Source: Flavipsychrobacter sp.
GTDB lineage: Bacteria > Bacteroidota > Bacteroidia > Chitinophagales > Chitinophagaceae
Direction of reading: 5' to 3'
Assembly: GCA_016786615.1 (NCBI GenBank)
Contig: JAEUVX010000011.1
Span: 285,483-349,482 of the forward strand
Length of the DNA: 64,000 nucleotides
Positions 43,448-51,836 of the stretch are shown in pieces. Below the pieces are notes generated by a model. The model searched no databases. It had not been told where the DNA came from and was given only the letters and a program-made list of their open reading frames with translations. The translations under genes were made by a program, and so were the position numbers. The first letter of the stretch is position 1. Every line of letters starts with the position of its first letter.

Positions 43448-45388
43448 TTATTTAGCTACGCTCAATGGCAGCGTTACATTACCATTACCTGTTTGCAGCT
43501 TAATAGTATAAGCGCCTGCAGGCAGGTTGTTTGTATTAATATCTATTGTGTTGGCACCTGCATTGTATGTCATGTCGGTAGTGCTGTACACTACGCGGCC
43601 CGTCATATCATATACCAATACCTGTACGTTGGTATTCTTCGCCAGGCTGAAACGGATATTCGTTTTGTCCGTTGCAGGGTTAGGATACACAGTTGTTTCT
43701 GTAATACCTGCGGCCACGTTATTGATGCCCAATGGTACAGTTTTGTTATTGCTGTTCAGCACCACGCCATCGCTGTTGCGTATCAGCATTACTACTGCAT
43801 GCATCTTAGTCCTGTTATATGGCTGTGGTATAGTAGTACTGAAGGTATAATCGTAAGTGCTGCCTGCAGTCATTGTAGCCGGCAGGCTTCCTGCAGCACC
43901 GTTTACAGCAGGTACTATCATACGTGCTACGTGGTTGTACACCATATCTGCAGCAGGTACTGTAGATGGTTTGCTTTCATAGCCACCCATAGGGCCATAA
44001 CCGCCACCTGCATAATAGTTGCTTTGTCCGTAACCGCTTGCAGTACCTTTTACATCATCTTCTACCAGTACCAGTGCCAGACGGTAGTCGCCGTTCAGGT
44101 CCATTGCAGGCTTCACGCTTGCTTTCAGCGAGTAGTTGAATGAATTAGCAGGAACATCTGTCAGTGTGATATCTGCATAACCGAAATAATCTTTCTGTTC
44201 GTTATATACATCAAACAGGTCAGACGGGTCCAGTTCTTCCCTGCGGTCTATCAGCATACTCGGGTAGCCACCTATTTTAGTACCCATGAATGCATCATAA
44301 GCTGCTACTTCCATAGGGTCGTTGTTGTGTACCGCTATCAGGCTGAAGTTGCCGGAGTGTAGTTTAGCTATTGAGTCCATATACACGGCACCACGCGGAC
44401 AGAAACCGCACCATGTACCTGTACCTTCTTCTGCCAGTATTTTCTTAGTAGGCATAAAGGTTACAACAGTTGCATCTGTGCTGTTCGAGTCATTAGTAGC
44501 CTCAACATCACCAATCTGCTGCACCCACATGCTGATAGGATAAGTACCTAAAGCAGATGGCAGTGGCAACGGATTAGCACAAGTAAAGTCATAAGATGTA
44601 AATGCAGGTATATTGATGCTTGAAAGCGTTGATGATACAGTAGAACCTGTACCTGCTTTATAATATGCATCGAATGATGTAACTGCATTGCTGCTGTAGT
44701 TAATAACTGTACCGCCCACTGTCAGGTTGCTGCTGGCAACACCAAAATTTTTAGGCGACCCTTTTTCAGGTGTTATTGCTATAAACCTGATATCGTTGCT
44801 GCTTGGGTTATATACTTTAATATAATCGACAGCAAGGCCTATCAGCTTTTTAGTAGCATCACCACCATCGTGATAATATATACCTAATTGCACAGCAGGT
44901 TGTCCTACAAAAGCAGCCAGGCTTTTGAAAGTATATTGCCAGTTATCGCCATCGCCATCCAGTGTATCGATGTTTGTCCATGTAGTACCACCATCGGTAG
45001 TTATACGCAGGTATGCCGTTTCTTTGGGAGAACCACCTGAATAAGATGCGCCAGCATAATAATAGTCCATCGCAACATATGGGCTGGATGGGCCTATCAG
45101 GCTGAATACAGGAGAAATAAGTACAGAGGAGTCGTTTGCTTCATTGGTATTCCAATCATCAATTACAGCATATTTAGTATGCTCTTTCACCATCCAGCCG
45201 TTAGTAAATTCCAACTTGCCCGATCCTGATTTCCAACCTGTTGTAGCCTTAGAAGCTTTTGTCCAGCCTCCGGGTAATGCAGGCACTGTTGAAGATTCAA
45301 AATCTTCGAAATAGATTGTTTGTGCATTTCCTGATGCCGATAACAACACCACCGCACTCAAACATGTAAATAGTTTTTTCATGTACAC
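43448..45388 (-). CDS. T9SS-sorted Omp28-like protein with CxxC thioredoxin motif
   Basis: The 646-residue product (ATG at 45388, or 45382 giving MKKLFTCLSAVVLLSASGNAQ) has a signal peptide, a choice-of-anchor-type beta domain (residues 25-195, QTIYFEDFESSTVPALPGGW), then an Omp28-like domain with EEGTGTWCGFCPRGAVYMD, a thioredoxin-type CxxC near residue 325. The last 80 residues are a T9SS type A sorting domain (VYPNPATDKTNIRFSLAKNT, ending NVTLPLSVAK), which directs export by the SprA translocon and surface attachment. A surface disulfide or redox role is inferred from CGFC. It has a 17-bp motif 76 nt upstream also found before the 59307 gene. Confidence 0.88.
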   Translation of the reverse strand: MYMKKLFTCLSAVVLLSASGNAQTIYFEDFESSTVPALPGGWTKASKATTGWKSGSGKLEFTNGWMVKEHTKYAVIDDWNTNEANDSSVLISPVFSLIGPSSPYVAMDYYYAGASYSGGSPKETAYLRITTDGGTTWTNIDTLDGDGDNWQYTFKSLAAFVGQPAVQLGIYYHDGGDATKKLIGLAVDYIKVYNPSSNDIRFIAITPEKGSPKNFGVASSNLTVGGTVINYSSNAVTSFDAYYKAGTGSTVSSTLSSINIPAFTSYDFTCANPLPLPSALGTYPISMWVQQIGDVEATNDSNSTDATVVTFMPTKKILAEEGTGTWCGFCPRGAVYMDSIAKLHSGNFSLIAVHNNDPMEVAAYDAFMGTKIGGYPSMLIDRREELDPSDLFDVYNEQKDYFGYADITLTDVPANSFNYSLKASVKPAMDLNGDYRLALVLVEDDVKGTASGYGQSNYYAGGGYGPMGGYESKPSTVPAADMVYNHVARMIVPAVNGAAGSLPATMTAGSTYDYTFSTTIPQPYNRTKMHAVVMLIRNSDGVVLNSNNKTVPLGINNVAAGITETTVYPNPATDKTNIRFSLAKNTNVQVLVYDMTGRVVYSTTDMTYNAGANTIDINTNNLPAGAYTIKLQTGNGNVTLPLSVAK

Positions 45389-45452
45389 TGTTTTGTAGAA
45401 AAGGCAATTTACGTTATATTTTCTTTAATCTTTTCACAATAAATAATTTCCA

Positions 45453-45460
45453 TAACTTCG
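45453..45460 (+). promoter_or_regulatory. Possible -7 element for the riboswitch-controlled transcript
   Basis: TAACTTCG differs from TAnnTTTG at one position and lies about 18 nt upstream of the riboswitch. No -33 box is evident, so this is weak. Confidence 0.3.
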
Positions 45461-45463
45461 CAC

Positions 45464-45480
45464 TGTCAAAAAAAATGACA
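45464..45480 (-). promoter_or_regulatory. 17-bp motif upstream of a T9SS cargo gene (copy 1)
   Basis: On the minus strand this reads TGTCATTTTTTTTGACA, identical to 59226-59242 on the plus strand. In both places it lies 65-90 nt upstream of a T9SS cargo ATG and in the same orientation. The TTTG within it could be a -33 box. Confidence 0.45.
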
Positions 45481-45550
45481 CGGGGTGCCTTAATATAAGG
45501 GCTGAGATTATACCCGCTGAACCTGGACCGGGTAATGCCGGTTAGGGAAT
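45479..45550 (+). ncRNA. TPP riboswitch (THI element)
   Basis: The conserved blocks of the thiamine pyrophosphate aptamer are all present in order: ACGGGGTGCC (45480-45489), GGGCTGAGATTATACCC (45499-45515), GAACCTG (45519-45525) and GGGTAATGCCGGTTAGGGA (45530-45548). Helices seen: P2 GGGGT with ACCC, P3 GCC with GGC, P4 CCT with AGG, P5 ACCGG with CCGGT. The CUGAGA and the GGGA segments form the two ligand-binding pockets. It sits 150 nt upstream of a TonB-dependent receptor gene on the same strand, so it controls thiamine-related uptake. A weak P1 is the only irregularity. Confidence 0.95.
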
Positions 45551-45592
45551 AGCAAATTCAGCTACCATTTATTTTGTTGCAACACCCTCTGG

Positions 45593-45703
45593 ATGCCAAT
45601 GCGTTACGGCCGTACGTATTTGTGTGCAGATGGCGGCAGCAAAAGAAAGGTAACAGGCATGGCGCCCCTTCATTGTTAAACAAATGAAATATTTTTGCCA
45701 TGC
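45593..45703 (+). promoter_or_regulatory. Expression platform with start-codon-masking helix
   Basis: GCATGGC (45658-45664) is fully complementary to GCCATGC (45697-45703), which contains the ATG of the receptor gene. A competing helix ATGCC/GGCAT (45593-45597 with 45656-45660) plus GTTAC/GTAAC (45603-45607 with 45650-45654) uses overlapping bases, so the two helices are mutually exclusive. This fits a translation-control switch downstream of the TPP aptamer. No T-run follows, which argues against a terminator. Confidence 0.5.
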
Positions 45704-47913
45704 ATCATTTCAACAAATCGATTTTTACCGTAGCGGCAATACTGACTGCTACACATGCCGGCGCACAGCAAGACAGCGTAAAGGCACAGAAAACATTACA
45801 ACCTGTAGAGGTGCGCTCACTGCGTGCGGGCAACAATGCGCCTTTTGTTACTACAGAGGTTAATACAAAAGACATTGAAAAAGCCAACCTCGGGCAAGAC
45901 CTGCCTTATCTGCTGCAATATACACCGTCGGCGGTAGTGACGAGCGATGCAGGTACAGGCATAGGTTACACAGGTGTGCGTGTTCGCGGCACAGATGGTG
46001 TACGCATGAACGTCACCCTGAACGGCATCCCTGTAAATGATGCGGAATCGCAGGGTACGTTCTTTGTCAACTTTCCGGATATAGCCTCATCCACAGGTTC
46101 TATCCAGTTGCAGCGTGGTGTAGGTACCTCTACCAACGGTGCTGGTGCCTTCGGTGCTACTATGAGCATCAGCAATATGATGCAGATGGACAAAGCCGGC
46201 GTAGAAATCAGCAACAGCTATGGGTCTTTCAACACATGGAAACACACCGTGCGCGGCGGAACTGGATTGATGAAAAACGGCTTCCAGTTCGATGCTCGCC
46301 TGTCTAAAATATCATCAGATGGTTTTATAGACCGCTCTGCCAGCGACCTCAAATCACTGCAATTGATTGGCGGATGGAAAATCAGCAAGAAGACATCATT
46401 ACGCTTTATGCTGATGACCGGTAAGGAAAAAACAGGACAGGCATGGAATGGTGTATCGGGCGATTCATTGAAAACAAATCGCACGTTTAATGAGTTGGGA
46501 AAAAAATCTGACGGCAGTTATTACAACAACCAAACCGATAACTATCAGCAGGACTATTATCAATTTTTTGCAGACCATAAATTCAGCAAATACCTAACAG
46601 GTCATCTTGCATTGTTCATGACTCGCGGGCGTGGTTATTACGAAGAATACAAAGCAGGCGAATCTTTCAACACTTATGGATTGAACGATTTCGTTTCACC
46701 ATCAGCAAACGATACGATAACCAGTACCGACCTGATACGCCAGCTTTGGTTGGATAACTATTACTACGGTTCAGTATTCTCGCTGATGTATGAAAAGAAG
46801 CAAACACAAATAGCTTTCGGTGGTGGCTGGACACAATACCTCGGCGACCATTACGGGTATATTACGTGGGCACAATACGGCGTACAGGACAACTACCGCT
46901 GGTACTTGCTGAATGCACAAAAAAATGACCTGAACCTGTATGTAAAAGCGCAACAAACAGTGGGTGAAAAATGGATACTCTTCGGCGACCTGCAATACCG
47001 TAATGTATCTTATATCATCAATGGTTTCCGTCGCAACCCTACATTAAGCCCGAATGCCGATTTCAGTTTCTTCAATCCTAAAGCGGGTATTACTTATTTG
47101 CTGCGCAATACAACAAGCCAGAAACAAAAAGTTTATGCCTCTTTTGCAATAGCTAACAAAGAACCAAACCGCGATGATTTTGAAGCATCGCCGCTGAAAC
47201 AACCTGTGGCAGAACGTTTATACGATGTGGAAGCAGGCTACGAAATCAATAAAAAGAAATGGAATGCTGCTGCAAACTTTTATTACATGACCTATCGCGA
47301 CCAGTTGGTATTTACAGGGCAAGTGAATGACGTGGGCGCTTACAGCCGTACGAACGTACCGGAAAGTTATCGTACAGGTGTGGAATTGCAGGGAGCCTGG
47401 CTACCTGCACACTGGGTGAAGCTGAATGCGAACCTTACATTATCTGATAACCGGATTAAACAATACACAGAATATATAGACAACTTGGATGACCCTAACT
47501 ATGCGCAGGTTCCGGTTACTCACAACAATACACCGATTGCACTATCACCTAATACTATTGCAGGTGGTGGTTTCACACTCTCTCCATTCCGTTATATGAA
47601 GCACGACCAGTTGCTGGAGCTTGATATAATGGGCAAGCACGTAGGCAAGCAACACCTCGATAATTCGGGAGATGAAAACCGTACTATCAAAGACTATACA
47701 CTTTGCGATGTACGCCTCCGTTACGGCATCAGCATGAAACCTTTCAAAGAGGTGCTGGCAACTATAGCTGTCAACAATATTTTCGACCGCAAATACGAAA
47801 GCAACGGCTATGTATGGTATGTGTACCAGACAGGCGGTCAAAACGTAGTTGATAATCGTTTCTTCCCTCAGGCTGGTATCAACCTGATGGCCGGATTGAC
47901 ATTGAAATTTTAA
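45700..47913 (+). CDS. TonB-dependent receptor under a TPP riboswitch, probable thiamine uptake
   Basis: The 737-residue outer-membrane receptor starts with a signal peptide (HFNKSIFTVAAILTATHAGAQ). The plug is clear: VTSDAGTGIGYTGVRVRGTD and RMNVTLNGIPVNDAESQGTF near residues 80-125, then a barrel ending GINLMAGLTLKF with a terminal Phe. Energy comes from TonB. The TPP riboswitch directly upstream indicates that it imports thiamine or a thiamine precursor; riboswitch-linked TonB receptors are known for this in Bacteroidetes, although no pnuT or kinase gene follows here. A terminator follows the gene, so it is single. Confidence 0.9.
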   Translation: MHHFNKSIFTVAAILTATHAGAQQDSVKAQKTLQPVEVRSLRAGNNAPFVTTEVNTKDIEKANLGQDLPYLLQYTPSAVVTSDAGTGIGYTGVRVRGTDGVRMNVTLNGIPVNDAESQGTFFVNFPDIASSTGSIQLQRGVGTSTNGAGAFGATMSISNMMQMDKAGVEISNSYGSFNTWKHTVRGGTGLMKNGFQFDARLSKISSDGFIDRSASDLKSLQLIGGWKISKKTSLRFMLMTGKEKTGQAWNGVSGDSLKTNRTFNELGKKSDGSYYNNQTDNYQQDYYQFFADHKFSKYLTGHLALFMTRGRGYYEEYKAGESFNTYGLNDFVSPSANDTITSTDLIRQLWLDNYYYGSVFSLMYEKKQTQIAFGGGWTQYLGDHYGYITWAQYGVQDNYRWYLLNAQKNDLNLYVKAQQTVGEKWILFGDLQYRNVSYIINGFRRNPTLSPNADFSFFNPKAGITYLLRNTTSQKQKVYASFAIANKEPNRDDFEASPLKQPVAERLYDVEAGYEINKKKWNAAANFYYMTYRDQLVFTGQVNDVGAYSRTNVPESYRTGVELQGAWLPAHWVKLNANLTLSDNRIKQYTEYIDNLDDPNYAQVPVTHNNTPIALSPNTIAGGGFTLSPFRYMKHDQLLELDIMGKHVGKQHLDNSGDENRTIKDYTLCDVRLRYGISMKPFKEVLATIAVNNIFDRKYESNGYVWYVYQTGGQNVVDNRFFPQAGINLMAGLTLKF

Positions 47914-47939
47914 CCAATTCGTTGTTTTTTGATTAATCA

Positions 47940-47964
47940 GCCGGGTAGTTATACCCGGCTTTTT
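47940..47964 (+). terminator. Terminator after the riboswitch-controlled receptor
   Basis: 8-bp stem GCCGGGTA/TACCCGGC with a 4-nt loop, then T5. Confidence 0.9.
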
Positions 47965-48016
47965 GCGTCTATATGCTTATAACTAAAGCTTTAACACAAT
48001 AATGGCATATAAAATT

Positions 48017-48024
48017 TAGCTTTG
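48017..48024 (+). promoter_or_regulatory. Promoter -7 element for the metallopeptidase gene
   Basis: TAGCTTTG matches TAnnTTTG; the leader to ATG 48096 would be about 65 nt. Confidence 0.45.
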
Positions 48025-48095
48025 TACGTCAAAAAATCTGCCATTTTTACATTGGTGTGTAATTTGATAGTATATAAGAAATAAAACTGAAGGAA

Positions 48096-48788
48096 ATGAT
48101 TGGTTATTATCTCATTGCAGGTATCATGTTCGTGGTGGGCATGTTGGTCAGCAATCGATTGAAGAGCAAGTTTAAAGAGTACTCAGAAGTTCCATTGCAG
48201 GAAGGGCTGAGTGGTAAAGAAGTTGCAGAACGTATGCTGCACGAAAATGGCATTTACGATGTACAGGTTACATCATCACAAGGTTTTTTATCAGACCACT
48301 ACAACCCTGCCGATAAAACTGTAAACCTGAGCCCCGATGTATATAGCGGGCGTAGTATAGCTGCTGCTGCAGTTGCCGCACACGAATGTGGCCACGCGGT
48401 TCAGCATGCAACAGCGTACAGTATGCTGCAAATGCGCAGCAAGCTGGTACCCATGGTGCAAATCAGTACGGTGCTGTCTCAGTGGGTGATAGCAGCCGGT
48501 GTTGGTTTTATGGGCTTTGGCGGTGGCAACCAAACTATACTGCTGATAGGTATTGCATTATTTGCAGTGTCAACAATATTTTCATTGATTACTTTGCCTG
48601 TAGAATATGATGCCAGCGCACGTGCATTGAAGTGGATGGAAGGCACAAACCTTACAACACGTGGCGAACATGACCAGGCAAGTGATGCTCTGAAATGGGC
48701 TGCACGTACTTATCTTGTAGCAGCAATAGCATCTGTAGCCAACCTGATTTATTTCATCATGATATTCCTGAACCGCAGGGACGATTAA
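48096..48788 (+). CDS. Membrane zinc metallopeptidase (YugP family)
   Basis: The 230-residue protein starts with a hydrophobic helix (MIGYYLIAGIMFVVGMLVSN) and has the zinc motif HECGHAVQ (HExxH-type HECGH) near residue 96 following AAAAVAAHECGHAVQ. Two or three more membrane helices follow (VIAAGVGFMGFGG, TILLIGIALFAVSTIF, VAAIASVANLIYFIMIF). This is the YugP / DUF-type zinc metallopeptidase family (COG2738), a membrane protease of unknown substrate. A conserved D-A-x-A-R-A-L-K-W motif (YDASARALKW) follows the active site as in the family. A persulfide-dioxygenase-like gene lies 27 nt downstream. Confidence 0.9.
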   Translation: MIGYYLIAGIMFVVGMLVSNRLKSKFKEYSEVPLQEGLSGKEVAERMLHENGIYDVQVTSSQGFLSDHYNPADKTVNLSPDVYSGRSIAAAAVAAHECGHAVQHATAYSMLQMRSKLVPMVQISTVLSQWVIAAGVGFMGFGGGNQTILLIGIALFAVSTIFSLITLPVEYDASARALKWMEGTNLTTRGEHDQASDALKWAARTYLVAAIASVANLIYFIMIFLNRRDD

Positions 48789-48815
48789 TAAGCACATCAA
48801 CTAACTAAACATAGC

Positions 48816-50216
48816 ATGATAGTAGAACAATTATATACAAACTGCCTTAGCGAAGCAGCATATTTTATTGCCGATAGCGGAGAGGCTGCAATCATAGACC
48901 CCCTGCGCGATGTAGATGTTTACATTCAGAAAGCAGCAGAGATGGGCGTGAAAATCAAATACATATTTGAAACACACTTTCATGCTGATTTTGTAAGCGG
49001 CCATCTGGAGCTTTCTAAAAAAACAGGTGCACCAATTGTATATGGCCCGCAAACAAATGCAAAATTTGATTTTCATAAAGCTACTGATGGTGAGGAATTT
49101 GCTATCGGAAAATTGAAAATAAAAGCCTTACACACACCCGGGCACACACTTGAAAGCACCTCTTACCTGTTGCATAACGAAGCGGGCAAACAGTATTGTG
49201 TATTTACAGGCGATACCTTGTTTGTAGGTGATGTTGGCCGGCCTGATTTATTCAGCGGCAACCTCAGCAAAGAAGAATTGGCAGGTTTTATGTACGATTC
49301 TCTGCAAAACAAAATCAAAACATTGAATGAAGATGTGATTGTATATCCTGCACACGGACCCGGCAGCTCTTGCGGCAAAAACCTCGGACCACAGACATAC
49401 AGTACCATCGGCGAACAGCTTGACAGCAACTATGCGCTGCAGGATATGACTAAAGAGGAATTTATAAAAGTGGTGACAGAAGGCTTAAACGCACCACCTG
49501 CATACTTCCCCATCAATGCACGCATTAATAAAGAAGGCTACGAAAGCCTGGATGAAGTAATGAACAATGCAATGACTGCATTATCCATAGCAGACTTCAA
49601 GCAGAAGGTAAAAAGTGGTGCATGGATATTAGACACACGCCATGCTTCCGTATTTACAGAAGGGTTCATCCCCGACTCTATCAGCATCGGCCTTGAAGGC
49701 AGGTTTGCTGAATGGGCAGGCAGCCTGCTCCCTTTCGACCAGCCATTAGTACTGGTTACCGAAAACGGTAAAGAAAAAGAAAGTGCTATTCGTTTATCGC
49801 GAGTAGGCATAGATAATGTACAGGGCTATCTTGACGGTGGCTTTGAAAGCTGGAAAGCAGCAGGCGAAACCATTGATATGGTGATAGACATAGAACCGGA
49901 TGAACTAGCAATGGATATGCCGCACGATAGTAAACTGGAAGTAATAGACGTACGCAAACCGACAGAATATGAAACAGCACATGTAAAGGGTGCATATAAC
50001 GCACCGCTTGATACGCTTATCGACCCTGCAAATGTTGCTATGATAGATACCGATAATAATCTGTATGTACACTGCGCGGGTGGCTACCGTTCTGTAATTG
50101 CAGCATCATTGCTCAAAAGGCAAGGGTATCACAACCTGCGCAATGTACTGGGTGGTTTTGGCAAGATAAAAGATGTAAAAGGCGTACCGATAGTTGAGGG
50201 TGCTAAAGTGTCTTGA
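48816..50216 (+). CDS. MBL-fold protein with two rhodanese domains (persulfide dioxygenase-like)
   Basis: The 466-residue protein combines an N-terminal metallo-beta-lactamase fold (ETHFHADFVSGH motif near residue 48, VFTGDTLFVGDVGRPDLFSG near residue 128, HGPGSSCG near residue 185) and two rhodanese domains. The MBL part belongs to the ETHE1-like group that oxidises glutathione or other persulfides to sulfite. The second rhodanese has the active-site Cys in YVHCAGGYRSVIAASLLKRQ; in the first the loop VTENGKEKESAIRL has no Cys, so it is probably structural. It shares direction with the zinc peptidase gene, 27 nt upstream. Sulfide detoxification or persulfide handling is the inferred role. Confidence 0.92.
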   Translation: MIVEQLYTNCLSEAAYFIADSGEAAIIDPLRDVDVYIQKAAEMGVKIKYIFETHFHADFVSGHLELSKKTGAPIVYGPQTNAKFDFHKATDGEEFAIGKLKIKALHTPGHTLESTSYLLHNEAGKQYCVFTGDTLFVGDVGRPDLFSGNLSKEELAGFMYDSLQNKIKTLNEDVIVYPAHGPGSSCGKNLGPQTYSTIGEQLDSNYALQDMTKEEFIKVVTEGLNAPPAYFPINARINKEGYESLDEVMNNAMTALSIADFKQKVKSGAWILDTRHASVFTEGFIPDSISIGLEGRFAEWAGSLLPFDQPLVLVTENGKEKESAIRLSRVGIDNVQGYLDGGFESWKAAGETIDMVIDIEPDELAMDMPHDSKLEVIDVRKPTEYETAHVKGAYNAPLDTLIDPANVAMIDTDNNLYVHCAGGYRSVIAASLLKRQGYHNLRNVLGGFGKIKDVKGVPIVEGAKVS

Positions 50217-50239
50217 TATACAACAAGACTATATTAGAA

Positions 50240-50276
50240 AAGAAAATGGGGAACATTTAAAGTTCCCCATTTTCTT
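50240..50276. terminator. Bidirectional terminator between the MBL/rhodanese and pepP-like genes
   Basis: 15-bp stem AAGAAAATGGGGAAC/GTTCCCCATTTTCTT with a 7-nt loop, A- and T-rich on both sides; between convergent genes. Confidence 0.92.
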
Positions 50277-50287
50277 AATAAAAAAAA

Positions 50288-51580
50288 CTACTTACGCTTC
50301 ATAGCAGCTTCTATTTCTTCTACCGTTATCGGTATACCTTTAAACAAATCTATACTACCGGTTTTCGTTAGCCATACATTGTTTTCTATACGTATGCCCA
50401 TTTGTTCTTCTTCAATATATATGCCCGGCTCTATGGTAAATAACATACCTTCTTTCACAGGCAATACACGCGTACCCAAGTCATGTACATCTATACCCAG
50501 ATGGTGCGTCACACCATGATAGAAGTATTTGCGATAAGCAGGATTTTCTGGATCCTGATTTTTGATATCGTTTTTAGTAATCAAGCCAATCTTCAACAAT
50601 TGCTTCTCCATTTCGCCACACACTTTAGCTGTGTAGTCTATTATTGAGATGCCCGGTTTCAATATCTTCTTTGCAAAGTTGTGTACATCCAGTACGGCAT
50701 TGTACACTTCCTTCTGGCGCTTGGTGAATTTACCGTTCACAGGTATAGTACGTGTCATGTCCGCACAGTAGTTGCCATATTCAGCACCAAAGTCCATTAG
50801 TATCAGTTCACCGTCTTTGCACTGCTGGTTGTTTTCTACATAGTGCAATACACGCGCCCTGTCGCCCGATGCAATGATGCAATCGTATGCATGGCGGGTT
50901 GCACGGTTGCGCAAAAATTCATGTGTTATCTCCGCTTCTATTTCATGCTCCCACACACCCGGCTTAATAAACTGCATTACACGACGGAATGCCTTGTGTG
51001 TAATATCTACTGCCTCCTGCGTTACTGCTATCTCTTCCTTGGTTTTTATAGCACGCAGTTCCTTCATAACAGGTGCGCTGCGTTCGTATTTATGTACAGG
51101 GAAACGCTTCATGAAGTCATGTACAAACAATAAATCAGGACGGAATAGCGACGTATCCAACCTGTCATTCTCATTCGTATTCAGGTACACATGTTCCGCG
51201 TGGTGCATCATCACCTGCAGGGCAGCATCTATAGCATCCAGCCATTGTACGTTTTTGATACCTGAAATAGCCGTTGCTTCGTCTTTACGCAACTTATGCC
51301 CTTCCCATTTTTCCAAATGTTCGTTAGGTCGTATCAATACCAATACCTCACGGGCATTCTTATCGGGGTTATCCGGGTATAGTATCACCATCGATTTTTC
51401 CTGTATTACACCGGACAACCATACCACATCTGCATTAGGCCGGTATGTATAAATAGCATCTCCATTTGTGGGCAATATCGGGTTGCCCGGGAAAATAGCT
51501 ATACTGTTGGGTTTCATTTTCTTAATAAATCGCTCCCTGTTTTGAGTAAACAGCTTTGAAGCAATCGGTAAATATTTCAT
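50288..51580 (-). CDS. pepP: Xaa-Pro aminopeptidase (aminopeptidase P)
   Basis: Aminopeptidase P removes an N-terminal residue before proline. The 430-residue protein has an N-terminal creatinase-like domain and a C-terminal pita-bread metal-binding fold. Ligands seen: Asp in ILMDFGAEYGNYCADMTRT (two Asp), His in GVTHHLGIDVHD, Glu in FTIEPGIYIEE and GIRIENNVW. Length and order agree with the family. It is monocistronic and shares a terminator with the convergent gene. The gap 51581-51836 (256 nt) contains the shared 20-mer element and no gene. Confidence 0.95.
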   Translation of the reverse strand: MKYLPIASKLFTQNRERFIKKMKPNSIAIFPGNPILPTNGDAIYTYRPNADVVWLSGVIQEKSMVILYPDNPDKNAREVLVLIRPNEHLEKWEGHKLRKDEATAISGIKNVQWLDAIDAALQVMMHHAEHVYLNTNENDRLDTSLFRPDLLFVHDFMKRFPVHKYERSAPVMKELRAIKTKEEIAVTQEAVDITHKAFRRVMQFIKPGVWEHEIEAEITHEFLRNRATRHAYDCIIASGDRARVLHYVENNQQCKDGELILMDFGAEYGNYCADMTRTIPVNGKFTKRQKEVYNAVLDVHNFAKKILKPGISIIDYTAKVCGEMEKQLLKIGLITKNDIKNQDPENPAYRKYFYHGVTHHLGIDVHDLGTRVLPVKEGMLFTIEPGIYIEEEQMGIRIENNVWLTKTGSIDLFKGIPITVEEIEAAMKRK

Positions 51581-51660
51581 CTCTTGTGTTTGATTATGAT
51601 TAAAGGATAAAGTTATTATTCAGACAGATACCTAAGTTAACCCTTTTACTAACCCCGTTG

Positions 51661-51680
51661 ATAAATAATTAACAATCAAA
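51661..51680. promoter_or_regulatory. Shared 20-mer upstream element (copy 2)
   Basis: ATAAATAATTAACAATCAAA, 19 of 20 equal to 36159-36178. It lies between pepP and the T9SS cargo gene at 51837, 156 nt before that ATG. Confidence 0.4.
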
Positions 51681-51836
51681 TACATGTATTATAATTTAAT
51701 ATTTTTATCGTATTTTAATCTCAGAAAACTTACTTTTTATTTATTTTACTATGTCTAATTATGTGTGGTACACACATCCATACATTATTTAAACACAAAA
51801 AAGCTATTTAACAAACCAAGTTAACTATACATTGAT

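Noticed and set aside
45690-45697. TATTTTTG just before the receptor ATG as a promoter
   Set aside because: It would start transcription after the ATG and skip the riboswitch, so it is most likely a chance match.
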